DNA of 64,000 nucleotides, taken from contig WPIO01000007.1 in the NCBI GenBank assembly GCA_009760855.2, positions 5,592,001-5,656,000 of the forward strand, in the 5' to 3' direction. Origin of the DNA: Cristatella mucedo. Its lineage: Eukaryota > Bryozoa > Phylactolaemata > Cristatellidae. How positions within the stretch are numbered: the first letter of the stretch is position 1; every line of letters begins with the position of its first letter. The position numbers and the translations under genes were made by a program. The notes beneath the pieces are model-generated. The model saw nothing but the letters and a program-made list of their open reading frames with translations. It searched no databases and was not told the DNA's origin. Shown here piece by piece: positions 22,950-34,524 of this stretch.

Positions 22950-23835
22950 TATAAAAAACCCAGAGAGCTCAAAGTCCTGCCTCATCTTTGACAACAGGGA
23001 GAACTAGAAATTCATGTTCGTGCATATGACACGCAGCTGAACCTCTGCTTTGATCCCTATCAGCCTTCAAGCACAACAAAATATTTCGACCCTCTTGCTG
23101 TATGTATTGCTAGCATTTGCACTTATATGGCATCTCACTTTTTTATATGGAACTTTAATGAAATTAGCTTAACAGTTGTGAGTAAATCTAATGTCGCTAA
23201 GAAATTGGAAAATCTATCTCACAAAATAGGCTTGGCCAGCATATTTTTAGTAGCATCTGCACGAAATCTGGGTATCTTATTCCAGAATTACCTTTCACTA
23301 GATGACCACACCGAATCCACCGTCATGTCGGCCTATTTTGAGCTGCACAACATTGCAAAGTTTGGGCCTGCTTAGACAGTAATACCCTATTCAAGTTATT
23401 GGTGCATTCGCGACATATTTTTGGCTTTTGTAAGTCAGATCTTGCAGTTCTTCCAGCGCAGCAGTAAAGCACAGCACTTGGTACAAAATTCTGTGCCTAT
23501 GCTTGTCAATTCGGAGAGTCACTGTTTTTGCATTGCACCACTTCTCACCGACCCGTACTTTCTCCGCAGACACTATTGACTTTAATGTTTAGTCACTCCC
23601 ATTTAGGTTCAATTATTCTGTTGTTCCAGATCTACCTACCCGACCTAACTCACAATCAGGCTTGGCATCGATCATCCGCTCTTCTGACGCAAGTTAATAG
23701 CTGTGCCTCGAACCCTCCTCTGATCCACTGGAGACCGTGGCAGCAGTTCGTGTGCTCCCAAAATCCTCAGCTCACTTCCAAATGACTTCACAGCATTTCC
23801 TAATTCGACCAAATTTGTTAACTAAGCGAAAAACG
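22950..23835 (+). mobile_element. LINE A reverse-transcriptase fragment
   Basis: The plus strand reads broken but clear RT and thumb text: a TQLNLCFDPYQPSST-like block after a damaged YADD, KLENLSHKIGLASI, LGILFQNYLSLDDHTESTVM and SAYFELHNIA. It lies close to the minus-strand LINE A piece at 22353-22862, in opposite orientation. Confidence 0.8.
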
Positions 23836-23877
23836 CCCCGCACTCCTTTGTCTTATCCTAATAGTAAGGTTTCCTAA

Positions 23878-23990
23878 GCAGTAGGTTTAAGTCCTGCAGT
23901 AGGTGATCCTTTATTTCCCACAGCATTCGGTGGTGATAGCTGTTAAAGCTCATCTGCTGCTGTATAAGTGAGGATGCTAAATCAGCTAGA
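23878..23990 (+). mobile_element. SINE1 fragment lacking its 5' end
   Basis: A B-box-like GGTTTAAGTCCTGCAGTAG is followed by GATCCTTTATTTCCCACAGC, GGTGATAGCTGTTAAAGCTC and AAATCAGCTAG, as in the other SINE1 copies. Confidence 0.75.
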
Positions 23991-24114
23991 TTTTACCTGT
24001 TAATTTTGTATCTGTTGCTCAGAGCATTTGCTGGATGCTTACGAATAGTCGTCTGTATGCTCGTTTGTGCTGAATCTGCCAACATCATTACTAGCAAAGA
24101 CATACTTCATCTGC

Positions 24115-24200
24115 ACCAGATGTGAAGTGCTAGAAAGAGATCTGGTTCTCTCAGGGTGCTATCCAAATCTCTTATTATTACTATTATCATTTTTATTTTT
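24115..24200 (+). mobile_element. LINE A/SINE2-type 3' tail
   Basis: GTGCTAGAAAGAGATCTGGT and TCTCAGGGTGCTATCCAAAT reproduce the shared 3' hairpin, followed by TTATTATTACTATTATCA. Too short to tell the LINE from the SINE. Confidence 0.75.
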
Positions 24201-25660
24201 AACGTCTGATACTTGGTTAGCTCATGTTCACATCCATTGCATATTTAGGATTACAAAGTTTTTGACCACTTTTTTGACGGATATATTAGTCAATAATCTA
24301 GTTTTTTTTTACCAGAATTGATTACTGCAACCAGCTCAGAACTTCCTGTTTTCCTGCCTAAACTCCGGGATACTGCGATTAACATTCAACTGTGTAGCCT
24401 GTTTAATCGGTTCATCACCCAAATTTCTCGACGTTTCTCCACTTCTTTCAATCAAGTGTTTGCTTCATGTAATAAAGTGTATCTATTCAATCGTTTTTGC
24501 CCGGATTTTCAACCACAGTCGAGTATAGTACGTGGCTGGTTTTATGAACTACTTTACCTCTAAAAGTCAGAGAGACCGTGGATCTGCATCTCACGAATCG
24601 GAGAACCATTCAGCTATCGCGTCTTAGCAGTGTTAAAGAAGGGTGCTTACGCACCTTGCAGGGCCCTAACCGTGATAGATACCTAATTCCTTAACATAAA
24701 ATTTCTTGACAGACTTCCCGACGCTAATGCTACATACATACTCCGATAGGCTCCTTTCCTTTTCGACTTTTATAATACGGGACTTTGCTCTTGCTTATTT
24801 TTAACTGAGACCGAGATACGGGACTTTGCTCTTACTTATTTTTAACTAAGACTGATCTTCTTTTCTTTCCACAAACCACTTAGCTTCACTTAAAAGTATA
24901 AGCACAATTGGCAAAAATTAGCTGATTTTCCTGCCTCATTCTATAGCAACAGACGAGCCTTAGAAGCTTTCACCTCACTTGTTGCGGAAAATAAAGAATT
25001 GCTTGCTTCAGGACTCGAGCCTACAACCTGAGCATTGCAGTGCAAGTACCTCAGCGCTTGGCAACGACCTGCATCTTCTTTCTAAATTCACTGCGAATTT
25101 GCAGGAACCAATACCGATTTTTCAGTCAAGGACCGTAAATAGAGAACATTAGGTGCGCAAAAATGTCCTCCGAACTGTAGGGAACGATTGCTCAAGGCAG
25201 CCCTCTAGGCCCGGACAAAGCTCAGCTGCTGTGCTGACTGCTACCTGAAAACTTGCACAGCCATTTTGCCAGGCAGCCCGAGGGAAGCTTACAGAGCTTG
25301 GGCCGGGGCGTGTTGGGGTGACAGTTTCCGACCAAGCTGGGAGCCACCTCTTGTGAATTGGGATTTTAAATTCTGTCATGGAGGCCTTCCAAAGTCGAGG
25401 CAGCAGTTAGTCATGTAAGTGATGAGCCGGCTGCCCAGGTCGACAAGATGCCGGAGCCTCTATTTATGGTGATCTGCTCCTCGAGTTCTGTTGTGGAGGC
25501 GGCAGAGACGAGTTAATTGTCTAATGGCCTTCAATGAGCAGGTTTGGGTTGAGCTCCAGGTATGCACGTGTAAGCACCCCGGCCGCCAAAGGCAACAGCA
25601 CGGTAGCCGAAGGCCTTGCGGCGGTGGCGTCGGTGGCGGCCGCTACTGCCTGGCTTGTCA
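24201..25660. other. Unassigned DNA with one short tandem duplication
   Basis: Nothing coding is supported. At about 24777-24868 a unit of roughly 41 bp (GGGACTTTGCTCTTGCTTAT...) is present twice. A GC-rich open frame at 25149-25379 (-) has no recognised domain. Confidence 0.4.
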
Positions 25661-25712
25661 GCCGCCAGCCAGCCAACTAGCTAGCTAGCTAGCTGGCTGG
25701 CTGGCTGGCGGC
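25661..25712. repeat. 52-bp near-perfect palindrome of tetranucleotides
   Basis: GCCGCCAGCCAGCCA pairs with TGGCTGGCTGGCGGC across a CTAG/AGCT repeat centre. A tetranucleotide repeat turned on itself. Confidence 0.9.
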
Positions 25713-25810
25713 TTCGTCACATGTTTCCTGCCACCTGTACAGCAAGAGGAAAGCTTAGTGGCCAGGAGCGGCTGGCAGCCCGAAGCAGCCGGTCGATAGG
25801 ACAGCGGCTG

Positions 25811-25840
25811 CTCCACCGCCAGAGCCCTCTGGCGGTGGAG
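25811..25840. repeat. Perfect hairpin, 14-bp arms and 2-base loop
   Basis: CTCCACCGCCAGAG, then CC, then CTCTGGCGGTGGAG. It lies 100 bp from the palindrome at 25661. Confidence 0.92.
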
Positions 25841-26096
25841 CCCCTTCTCCTCCAAGTGCTCCTCCTCCGCACTCGACCGACCCTCAGCAGTGACGAATAA
25901 GTCCCTATCTTAAAGACGTTGCGCCTGGTGCAGTGGCTTACTGCTGGAGCGGCCGCAAGCCCGGGCAGCCTGCCGCCCGCAATTGTGGACGAATCGTCGC
26001 TTCACTGACGGTAAAAAAGGCAACGGCAGAAAAAGACTCGCTGCTCTCTTCTGCCGCTCTCTTCTAGCGCCTCCTACCGTGCAGAGCGGCGTGCTA

Positions 26097-26180
26097 ATAA
26101 TAATAATGATAATAATGCACTTGATAAAGCGCCCTCGGAGAACCCCATCTCTTTCTTGGTGCTTTACATTTACTCTCGCT
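26097..26180 (-). mobile_element. LINE A 3' tail fragment
   Basis: (AAT)n, then GCACTTGATAAAGCGCCCTC and CTCTTTCTTGGTGCTTTACA, which is the reverse of the LINE A 3' hairpin. Only the tail is present. Confidence 0.85.
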
Positions 26181-28977
26181 GGCTGATTCTCGCTCTGTCG
26201 CGCTGAGTTTCGCTATCAGTCTCGCGTAAATCAAACAGGAAGTGAGTGCGCCCTTCTTTGACGAGCGAGCGAGTCTTTCTCGCTCGCTCGAAGTCGCAGC
26301 ATCCACATCTACGCCAGCCATTAACTGAAAGCGTGCTCTGATTTGACGACTGCCACTGACTTCTCGATACCGTGGCCAAAGAATGCCCCCCCCCCCGTTT
26401 GCACCTGAGCTGCACCTTCAAGTCAGGCAGCGGGCTAGAGCGACGGACTATCAAAGCTCTAAATTAATTGTCTTATGGCACTATGCAAGCATCACTATTG
26501 CTATTATTATTAATAGAGCCGCCAGAAACTCTTGGTCCAGCAAACTCATGGTCGGCTACCGGGCGGCTGGTCGGGCAAACACAACGACACAGAGCTGATG
26601 ATCTGGTGAGTGCCTGTAAGAGTCCTTTGCCAACACTGATTACGTTTGTGTCCCTCATCGTAGCCCTTGCGATCCCTCGTTGGACCGTTAAACGTAGGAT
26701 CCAGCAGCTAGGCGAGATAGCAGCAGTGACCAATATAGGTCAAAATTTGCAATATGCGATGTCAAATGCAAGCGGTAATCCAGATGGATGGCAATACAAC
26801 TGACGCACTTAAGTTTCGTTTACACTGGAGTGCGTTCGGAGTGATGACACACGTACGTGTCTAGATTGCTAACTAGCCTTGAACTGGCCATGTCACACTG
26901 TGTAGCTTCTCCGAGTCGAGACTGGCCTCGTTTTCAGGCTGTGGCTGGTACATCCACTCTCATTTGGCAACAAGGAAGGTCTCCAAAATTTGGAGGTGGT
27001 TAAGTTTCCTAAAGTATTGCTTATTGTTTGATGGCAAATAAAAACGGATCAGTGGCTATCCAGTGGCTATTTGTTGCTGCCAACCCAAAAAGAACTGCTA
27101 CTCGCTAGCGCGATGGTAATATTTGAAGATAGTTCAAGGAGGAAGTGGAACTCTCGAAGCCTCAGGTACTTTTTTCGCCATGTTGCATCGTTTCTATTAG
27201 GTCGGTATCCATTTCGCTGTTTAGGTCTCTTCCTGATTGGTCGACTGCCTCTGTAGTCTCCGATCTACCGAAAAAAAGTGGGCAGCTAACTCCTAAAAAC
27301 CAAGCTAACTCCTCGAAACCTACCAACATGACCCTGATTCGTCCTTTCATATGCCGGTCCCCACCCTTATTAGTCAAAACTGATGACGCAGCCACAAGTT
27401 CTCCAGAGTCTCGACTCTGAACGTTCACCAGTGAGGATCCTGCGCTGGCGTGCAGAAATGACTGCAATAGCAGTCAATCAATTTCTCTCCCAAGAAGCAT
27501 AGTAAGTTGCAGCACGTGGACAGAGCTGCACGTTCGTCGGGCCGTGCGTTTGACGTGCTGCCTACAGGGTGCCTATCATTATTTTTATAGAAAGGGTGAA
27601 AAGAGTGCCTTACGTTAAGAGCCGGTTTCCTGATGGCTTATCACTTTGCAACATAGAGGGTGTTTTGTTGTCAGAGTGGCTCAAGAGCTGATTCTTTTTA
27701 GAGCTGCCTAAAAAAGATATCGCATGCTGTATGCCTTCGGCGAGCAACTGCAAGGTTATCCCAAACAAAAACTTGACTGTTTTTGAAGAGGCTTCCGGAT
27801 CGTACGTTTATGGCATGGTGCTTAGGGCTTTTGAAAAATGTTTAAAATCTACATCAACAGTTAAATTGTCATCAATTACATACAGTAAGAGCTAACAAAA
27901 CCAGTTGTAGAGGAGTTAAAGGTAACCTTACACGTACATTTCCAAGAAGCCTTGGCCTTTTTACCCCTCAAGGTCAATGATTTGCTCATCTTGCCGCAAG
28001 CCTGGCCACACCTTGCCCTCACACCAATATGCGCGTGCGTATTGTTTCGTGTCAATTCCTGCAGAGAAAAGCCACCAAGATGCTCTTTCATGCGACACGC
28101 ACGCGTACAAGCTTGCATGAAAAAGCGAGCACACGCGCTCACACACGTACGCCCACATGCGTGAGTACAGGCACCCAAACCCACGTCCACACATTCGCGA
28201 CATTGAAAGACCATAGCTCAGAAGCTGATCTCGCTAACATGAGAGGCTGCGGTTTTCCTTGTTCCCAGAGAGTGCTAGAGCTCCTGAGTCCGATTTCTTA
28301 AGAAAAAGAGCTCACACCTTGTACTGACAGCTTTTTTAGCACACATTACTCCTTGTCCTATAGAAACACCAAATAGGGCGAAAAGCGAAAAGTCAGACAT
28401 TTTTGTGTCTATTCAACACTCCAAGGCCTATCGTGGTGCATGTTAGGAAAGAGAGGAACAGATAAGATTAGGTTCCCACCTCCGGAGTCACCAGCTAGGG
28501 CCGCTTGCTAGCCCTAACGAGCACACTGAGCGTGGCTGAAAAGGCAGAAAACGTCAAGATCAGCTTGTGCCTGCTACTCGGATTAACTGCTCAAGGCACC
28601 CGTGAGTAGCACAGTGCATGACCCTTTCGACACAGCGACCGTGCATAACTAGAAAGGTCAGCTAAAGACGTAACCTTTAGTCTAAGGACCGCCTCCTGGC
28701 TTTGCCACGTACAGTCAGATTAGATGCTTGATTAAACCAATTTACGCCTATCCTCGAAACGATAGCGGTTTGCAGACGGACGGCGGCCTGGCAGATAGGC
28801 AAATATCGGCGCACACGATCGGTGAGTTCGTAGCCAGCAACGAGCAAACAGGAAAGGTTGTAAACGCAAACCCTTGCTGTCTACCCACGCCTACTAGCGG
28901 CTGCTCTGGGCCCACTGTGATCCGATCCCGACGGCAAAGATGCTGCGGCCGCTCTGCCACATCTTTGGCCCACATTT
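26181..28977. other. Unassigned intergenic DNA
   Basis: Several open frames of 60-112 codons occur (26468-26803, 27145-27467, 27876-28214), none with a domain or paired splice sites. A run of 11 C lies near 26387. No repeat seen elsewhere in the window was recognised. Confidence 0.4.
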
Positions 28978-29030
28978 TTTTTTCTCTCTCTCTCTCACTC
29001 TCTCTCTCTCACTCTCTCTCTCTCTCACTT

Positions 29031-29118
<88 letters not shown>

Positions 29119-29315
29119 TATGAGTCTCTGTGTCTGTCTCTCTTGGTCTCTGCCTCTGTCTATGTGTCTCTCTGTCTCTCCGTCTCTGCCTCTCTCTCAC
29201 TCTCAGTCTCTCTTTCTTTCTCTATCTGTATCTTTCTCTCTCTTATTCTCACTCTCAGTCTCTCTATCTCTCTCTCTTTTTGTCTGTCTCTCTCTCTCTC
29301 TTTGTCTACCTCTGG
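28978..29315 (+). repeat. (TC)n compound microsatellite
   Basis: About 340 bp of pyrimidine-rich DNA: pure CT runs in the first half, CT interrupted by GT and AT in the second. The Ser/Leu and Arg/Glu open frames over it are artefacts. Confidence 0.97.
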
Positions 29316-29695
29316 CGGCCACTCAGAAACGGAGCATGGAGCCTTCAGCAAGCATCGCCAGCTCACCCGTCATGTTTGCATCAAGAACTTGCCGACTGGG
29401 TTGCACACTGAGCCGCCATCGATTTCGCAGCTGGCCAAGAAAATGGCTAGATTAGCTAACATTGGTCTTTAAAGGCATTTCCCCTACATCTTGAGTGAAA
29501 ACACGCTTTCAGACATCGATAGCATAACAAAACCACGGATTGCGCCGGAAAACATTATTGTAACCAGTCAACTAAGTGAGATGTTTTTCGTAAAGTAGAA
29601 GAACGTATTTGCACTCGCAAGGCACTTGGTATTCTTTGGTTATGGTACGAAGCGGTGTATATAGCACACATCTCGTAGACTTGCTTGGTCTGGTT
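29316..29695. other. Short unassigned stretch between microsatellite and SINE1
   Basis: A plus-strand frame continues out of the microsatellite to 29472 with a finger-like AFSKHRQLTRH string, but with no cysteine pair. Not called. Confidence 0.35.
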
Positions 29696-29875
29696 GCCGT
29701 GATGGATCACTGAGTAAGGTGATTGCTTTTCACGACCTCGGCCCCCGAGGACGTGGGCTCGAATCCTGTTCGAATCCGGTGAGCAATCCTTTATTGCCAC
29801 TGCAATTGCTAGTGATAGCCTTTAGGCCTCTTCTGTTGCTACACAAAAGAGGCTATTGAATTGGCTAGTATTTTT
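29696..29875 (+). mobile_element. SINE1 copy, near full length
   Basis: GCCGTGATGGATCACTGAGT (A-box side), GTGGGCTCGAATCCTGTTCG (B-box side), GCAATCCTTTATTGCCACTG, GTGATAGCCTTTAGGCCTCT and AAAAGAGGCTATTGAATTGG follow the 46791 copy throughout. A short duplication lies at the B box (CGAATCC repeated). Confidence 0.88.
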
Positions 29876-30355
29876 TAAATTGGTTTGGTGTCCTCTTACT
29901 TGAGGATTTTCGCAAAGTCGACATGGATTAAAGATTTCAAATAATGCCAAGTGTGTCTGGGGAGAGGGTTATATCGTTTTCTTTAAAATTGTCACCACAA
30001 TTTTCAAATACTTCGTGCCACGATAAGCCAAGTGCCGCACGTGGTTCCTTACCTCCCCTCAAAAACAAGCAGTAGAACTTCAGCACTACCACTAAAATTG
30101 CACCACCAAGATGCTAAGCCGGATCGTACGTCGACCATTGGATAGCGACAAAGGTGCTTTAGCAGCTTCTCACAAAATTTCTTGGACTAAAAAGACAATG
30201 GTTGTCACGGTGCCTTGTCATTTGTCCTTGTCGGTGAGTGACGAATTTCAGTGACGCGACATCGTGAACCTAGACATTCTAGTAGCACAGTCTGACTCAA
30301 TACACGCACCAATTTCGAGGGTAGCTGAGCACGGTATCAGTGAACGTTTTTTACA
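29876..30355. other. Unassigned AT-rich DNA
   Basis: No open frame or repeat is supported here. Confidence 0.4.
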
Positions 30356-30428
30356 GCACACGCTAAGTGCCTAGAAAGAGATTAAGTTCTCCGAGAGTGC
30401 TATTAACGTATTATTATTATGATAAAAA
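30356..30428 (+). mobile_element. LINE A/SINE2-type 3' tail
   Basis: AAGTGCCTAGAAAGAGATTA, GTTCTCCGAGAGTGCTATTA, then (ATT)n. Only the tail is present. Confidence 0.8.
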
Positions 30429-31250
30429 AGCTTGCTCTTTTCTCTCCTAGGTCTAGGCTGTAGGACGAATTAGCCAGCATTAGTTACTGCCCAGACATTT
30501 AGAGATATTGGTCTGTAGGTTACTGTATCAGTGTAGCTGAGGAGAAGATAAAATAAGAGAAAGTGCTGAATTGAACATCTTTGCCATAAAATCTTAACTG
30601 GACTCGTCCATCTGTCCGGAGTGCATCAAAAGATAAACTCAAAAACAATTACTTCGATCCCATGCGGCAATGCAACCCGACGCTAGGGCCATGCGAATTC
30701 TCGGTACCGTAAAATTGTTGGCGATGCCTGAGCGAGAAAAAAAGAATGCGAAAAGGACACCCTAGGTTTTAGAACGGTACCTAGAGTTGGTTGCTACAGT
30801 GTATTGCATTTGCACTCGTCATCTGTGAAATTTTCTGCTGAAGATTGAAGGAGAGTGAGGAGCTCCCGTGGGCCCTGTCATTCTGGATTTGATCGACTCA
30901 GTGTACTTATAACTTGTGGCTGTGTTGACATTGACAGCAATGAATTTATTTTAATTGTCCTGCGACCGGCGTCATCCACTCTCCAGCTCCCAGAAAACAC
31001 TGAGGCATTGATCCTTGTCCGGTAACCTTCTAAACTGTCGCGTGTGCCTGACATTTGATTTTTTCCTTCGATGACATGTCAGTTAATGTAAAATTATGTT
31101 CAAACTTGTGTGCACTCACAAAATATCTCATATAGCCATTTGAAATTTAAGATAATCACAAGTCGTAAGTAAAATGTTATGCCGACTGCCAACTGGCCAC
31201 CCTCCGAGTGATCAAGAGATGCCATCTGGGTTAGCCTGGTAATGCACCCT
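30429..31250. other. Unassigned intergenic DNA
   Basis: I find no gene or repeat copy in this stretch. Confidence 0.4.
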
Positions 31251-31254
31251 AGCT

Positions 31255-31345
31255 TATAATAATAATAATAATAATAACATTAATGCACTTGATAAAGTGC
31301 CCTCAGAGAAGTCAATCTCTTTCTAGGTGCTTTACATTTGCAGCT
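31255..31345 (-). mobile_element. LINE A 3' tail fragment
   Basis: (AAT)n, then GCACTTGATAAAGTGCCCTC, AATCTCTTTCTAGGTGCTTT. Reverse orientation. Confidence 0.88.
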
Positions 31346-31439
31346 GGTCAATGGCAGTGACTCCCGGTGCTCCAGCAGTGCTATTTATATCGGTGGCCTT
31401 ACAGTGTAGCCGGTGAAACATCTCGGTGTATGTCACGGC

Positions 31440-31610
31440 CAATATTATATGATTTAACAGTTTCATTTGTATAGCGGCAGAAGAGCCTTAACGGCTATCA
31501 CCACTGCTTGTCGATGTAAATAAAGGATCGCCACCACAGGATTAGAACCCACAACATCGGTCGGGAAGAGCGAGCATCTTACCTCTTGGGCTATCACGGC
31601 CTAATCAGGG
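31440..31610 (-). mobile_element. SINE1 copy, near full length
   Basis: Antisense order GATTTAACAGTTTCATTTGT, GCAGAAGAGCCTTAACGGCT, ATCACCACTGC, AAAGGATCGCC, GGATTAGAACCCAC (B box) and CTTACCTCTTGGGCTATCAC (A box). All parts of SINE1 are present. Confidence 0.88.
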
Positions 31611-31654
31611 GTGTTCGCCTCTAAAATAGATTGTCACTAGATAATACTTAATTT

Positions 31655-31738
31655 GCAGTAAATTTAGAGCGCCTATAATTGAGTTCTCTGAGGGTGCTTT
31701 ATCAATTGTATTGTCATTATGATTACTATTATTAACTT
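31655..31738 (+). mobile_element. LINE A 3' tail fragment
   Basis: GAGCGCCTATAATTGAGTTC and TCTGAGGGTGCTTTATCAAT are followed by an interrupted (ATT)n. Confidence 0.78.
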
Positions 31739-32516
31739 GTCATTTTTTGTTCCGCTATGCGCTATATGCGTAACTGTCTACGATTGGGTGTCGTGTCATG
31801 CTACTTGCCATAGCTCATTCTGACCGGTGGCCATGAGTGCTTCATGTCTTCTTTAGCATGGTGATCCTAAAATGTATACCTATCTATAATGGGGGAAATG
31901 CAGAACAAGCATCTACCAGTAAAATGGTGAGGGAAAAATTCACATGAATATTACAGATCTTTTGCATAGGCGTATAACCGTGCATGCACTCAGCCTCGTC
32001 GACTCAGCAATCGGTAGAGCGTTGCTAAGACTGGCCGCCTTGGTCAGGCACTTCATTTTTATCCTTTGCACTGAAACATAATCTCCATAGCGTTTGCAGA
32101 AATAATTAAGAAATAATGATCCAAAGATTGCTGTTCATTATTTCTTAATTTAATACACAGTGGACATTTTTTAATTGTAATCAAGTGAGTGCACGTGGTA
32201 GCTGCCTATGCAACTTACAACATTGTCAGCAACATTTGCATAGGTGCATTCTCTCACCTTCAAAATTATACAGTTTGATGATGTCACTCTTCCGTGAAAT
32301 AAGGTCACTGTCAATCAAGGTCAAGGTTTAGCCCCTCGATGATAAAATTCCTTGCTACCGACCTGTAACACAGCTTCCATAAGTAGCAAGCGGTTGATCA
32401 CATCCTATTTTAAAGGTCTCGAACTTCAGCTGAGAGGCTCATCAGCACCTGCTGTGCTGATTACATTGAAGGATCAACGCCGCCATCCGTATTTCTGACC
32501 AGAGTCGGAGAATGTA
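31739..32516. other. Unassigned DNA with one hairpin
   Basis: The only structure noted is an inverted repeat with 16-bp arms at 32104-32119 and 32135-32150 (AATTAAGAAATAATGA and its exact complement). Confidence 0.5.
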
Positions 32517-33055
32517 ATGTAATGTATCTCCGTCAGTAACTCCACAAATTCATAAAGATCATGTGGGTGTTACGCAGGAGAGTTTTGTAAAGCGCACTCA
32601 CAGCCTAAGCGGCTTTCGGTACGCATTCGGTAGCCAACAGACTTCGTCTCACGCAACAAAGAGAAATTGGGAAGCGTAGCAGAGTCAGGAGAGCAGTTGA
32701 GGTAGTGAGTAGCATAGAAGTAGCAGTTCAGGACCGCTGAAAAAGATGTGCCATAGTCGGTAGTTGGAGAGTAGTTGTCGTTGCGTAAGAATTGTGGAAG
32801 CGAGTTCCACAGTCTAGGACCTGCAGAGGTAAAGCTTCTATCGCCAACTGTCTTTAAGCGGAGGAATGGGACAGCTAGTTTATTGTCCACACAGGACCTG
32901 AGGGCGCGAACAGGCTGAAACTGATGCAGCAGTTCAGCTAGGTACAAAGGAGCCGAGCCGTGGCGGGCCTTGTGGGTCAGCATAAGAACTTTGCTCTGTA
33001 TCCTTTGCTCAACCGGCAACCATCCTAGCTCTTTCAGCAAAGGTGACACGTGCTA
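32517..33055 (-). mobile_element. LINE B C-terminal and 3'-end copy with open frame
   Basis: The minus strand keeps one open frame of 159 codons (33049-32570) that reads [58 protein letters not shown] and [15 protein letters not shown]. The 3' UTR ends at GTAATGTATCTCCGTCAGTA (antisense). This is the thumb/C-terminal part of a CR1/L2-group RT, related to LINE A but a separate family, and it is the best-preserved LINE B 3' end in the window. It is 5'-truncated, so non-functional. Confidence 0.92.
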
Positions 33056-33075
33056 CCGTTGACATCCCTCGCATT

Positions 33076-33168
33076 AATAATAATAAAAGAAAAAATAATG
33101 ATAATGCATTTTATATAGCGCCCTCAGAAAACCTAATCTCTTTCTAGACACTTTACATTTACTGCATT
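33076..33168 (-). mobile_element. LINE A 3' tail fragment
   Basis: AATAATAATAAAAGAAAAAA, GCATTTTATATAGCGCCCTC, AATCTCTTTCTAGACACTTT. Reverse orientation. Confidence 0.85.
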
Positions 33169-33784
33169 TTGCCTTCGCTAAGGCACTGATCACAATAGCG
33201 TTCCATCACTACGACAGCCTTTTGTCAGCTCTAGTGCAATAAGCGAGCATGACTCTCTAAATGCACTGTAGCTTGCGGGAGTCTTCATATCCTTTCCAAG
33301 AAAATGAAGACTTTTACCGCTGTCGTGAATTCCACCATTTCGAGCCTAATCGCCAGACAGCGCCTAATTTTCCAAATGCCCAAATGAATACATATCTAAA
33401 TATTTTCTCTCATTCACTACTGTTCAACGTGTGCATGGTTATTGCATGAAGTCAGGTTGCTGGTCACCTCTCATTTTTGCCCAGGCCAGCACTTACGTTA
33501 CTGAATGGTATCTGAGCCATCGAATGGCAAAGACCTGGAGTCGCCTCTTGCAGAACTCCTGAAAAATACACGCCCCAGTCCTCTCCTCTGATTTTTCTGA
33601 GACTGAGATTTTGCTGGTTATACTACAACTCACATTGCAAGCATTAACTGTAATTCAAGAAAATCTAGAAGGACATCTCCCATAACCGTTGGCAATGCGA
33701 GGTAGTGAAGTGGGATTTTTTTCTTTTTTGTAAATAACTCCAAAAACTACGCCAATTCATTTGGACACTCAATAATTCAATTCA
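33169..33784. other. Unassigned DNA
   Basis: One 62-codon open frame (33261-33449, +) without domain. Nothing else is recognised. Confidence 0.4.
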
Positions 33785-33885
33785 ATTGCATTTCACTTTA
33801 CAGCAAATGTAAAGCGCCTAGAGAGAGATTGAGTTCTCTGAGGGCGCTTTATCAAGTGAATTATTATTATTATTATTATTAAAAT
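33785..33885 (+). mobile_element. LINE A 3' tail fragment, well conserved
   Basis: Nearly identical to the last 100 bp of the LINE A at 42615-42717: TTTCACTTTACAGCAAATGT, AAAGCGCCTAGAGAGAGATT, GAGTTCTCTGAGGGCGCTTT, then (ATT)n. Confidence 0.92.
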
Positions 33886-34524
33886 TCATGTGGACAGTTT
33901 TTTAACCCAAATTTCCCGGATTAAAAAATTGTGCGACTCGAATATGACATCCGAACACGTTCTCGCAATCGTGCGACTGCTAGTTCTTAACTGTTGCTGC
34001 AGCAACTGCTGCTTTCTGAGCTTCACTGATTCGCTATAGAGCACCAAATTGGCTTCAAGACTCTCTCGCTGGCCTACATCTCGCTTCACTCGCTCGCCCA
34101 TCAATTCAGCCGACTAATCTTACCTCCGAGCATCTTCAGTAACGTGATCTCACACCACCCGCTCCTCAGCCTCAAGTCGTCTCGAAGCCGTTCCTCGCAC
34201 TAAAGTGAAATCTCCTGTTGATTGAGCTCTCAGGTGTACTCGCCTAACAAAAATAATGAACTCCATTCTACCTTCTGTTACCACGTGCAATGTAATGACC
34301 TTGCCTTATTTACCATTAGATGCATCTCCGTTCCGCTTAGCTTTTAGTGAGCCACAGTGAACTTATCGTGTTCGTGCATGGCTGCTTTTCGTGCTTACCT
34401 GGGCATGAAGAAGAGCGTGCTACTAGCCAGGGGTCTTACTAAATGGTGGCCCAGAGTGTCCTACTCTGTGCTTTAGCATGCTGGTCTAATTATTATACCG
34501 TGTATATGATTAAACCTTGATTAT
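33886..34524. other. Unassigned DNA
   Basis: No gene or repeat copy is recognised. Confidence 0.4.

Noticed and set aside
29319-29472. Zinc-finger-like string AFSKHRQLTRH after the (TC)n tract
   Set aside because: There is no cysteine pair in the right place and the frame comes out of a microsatellite. Too short for a call.
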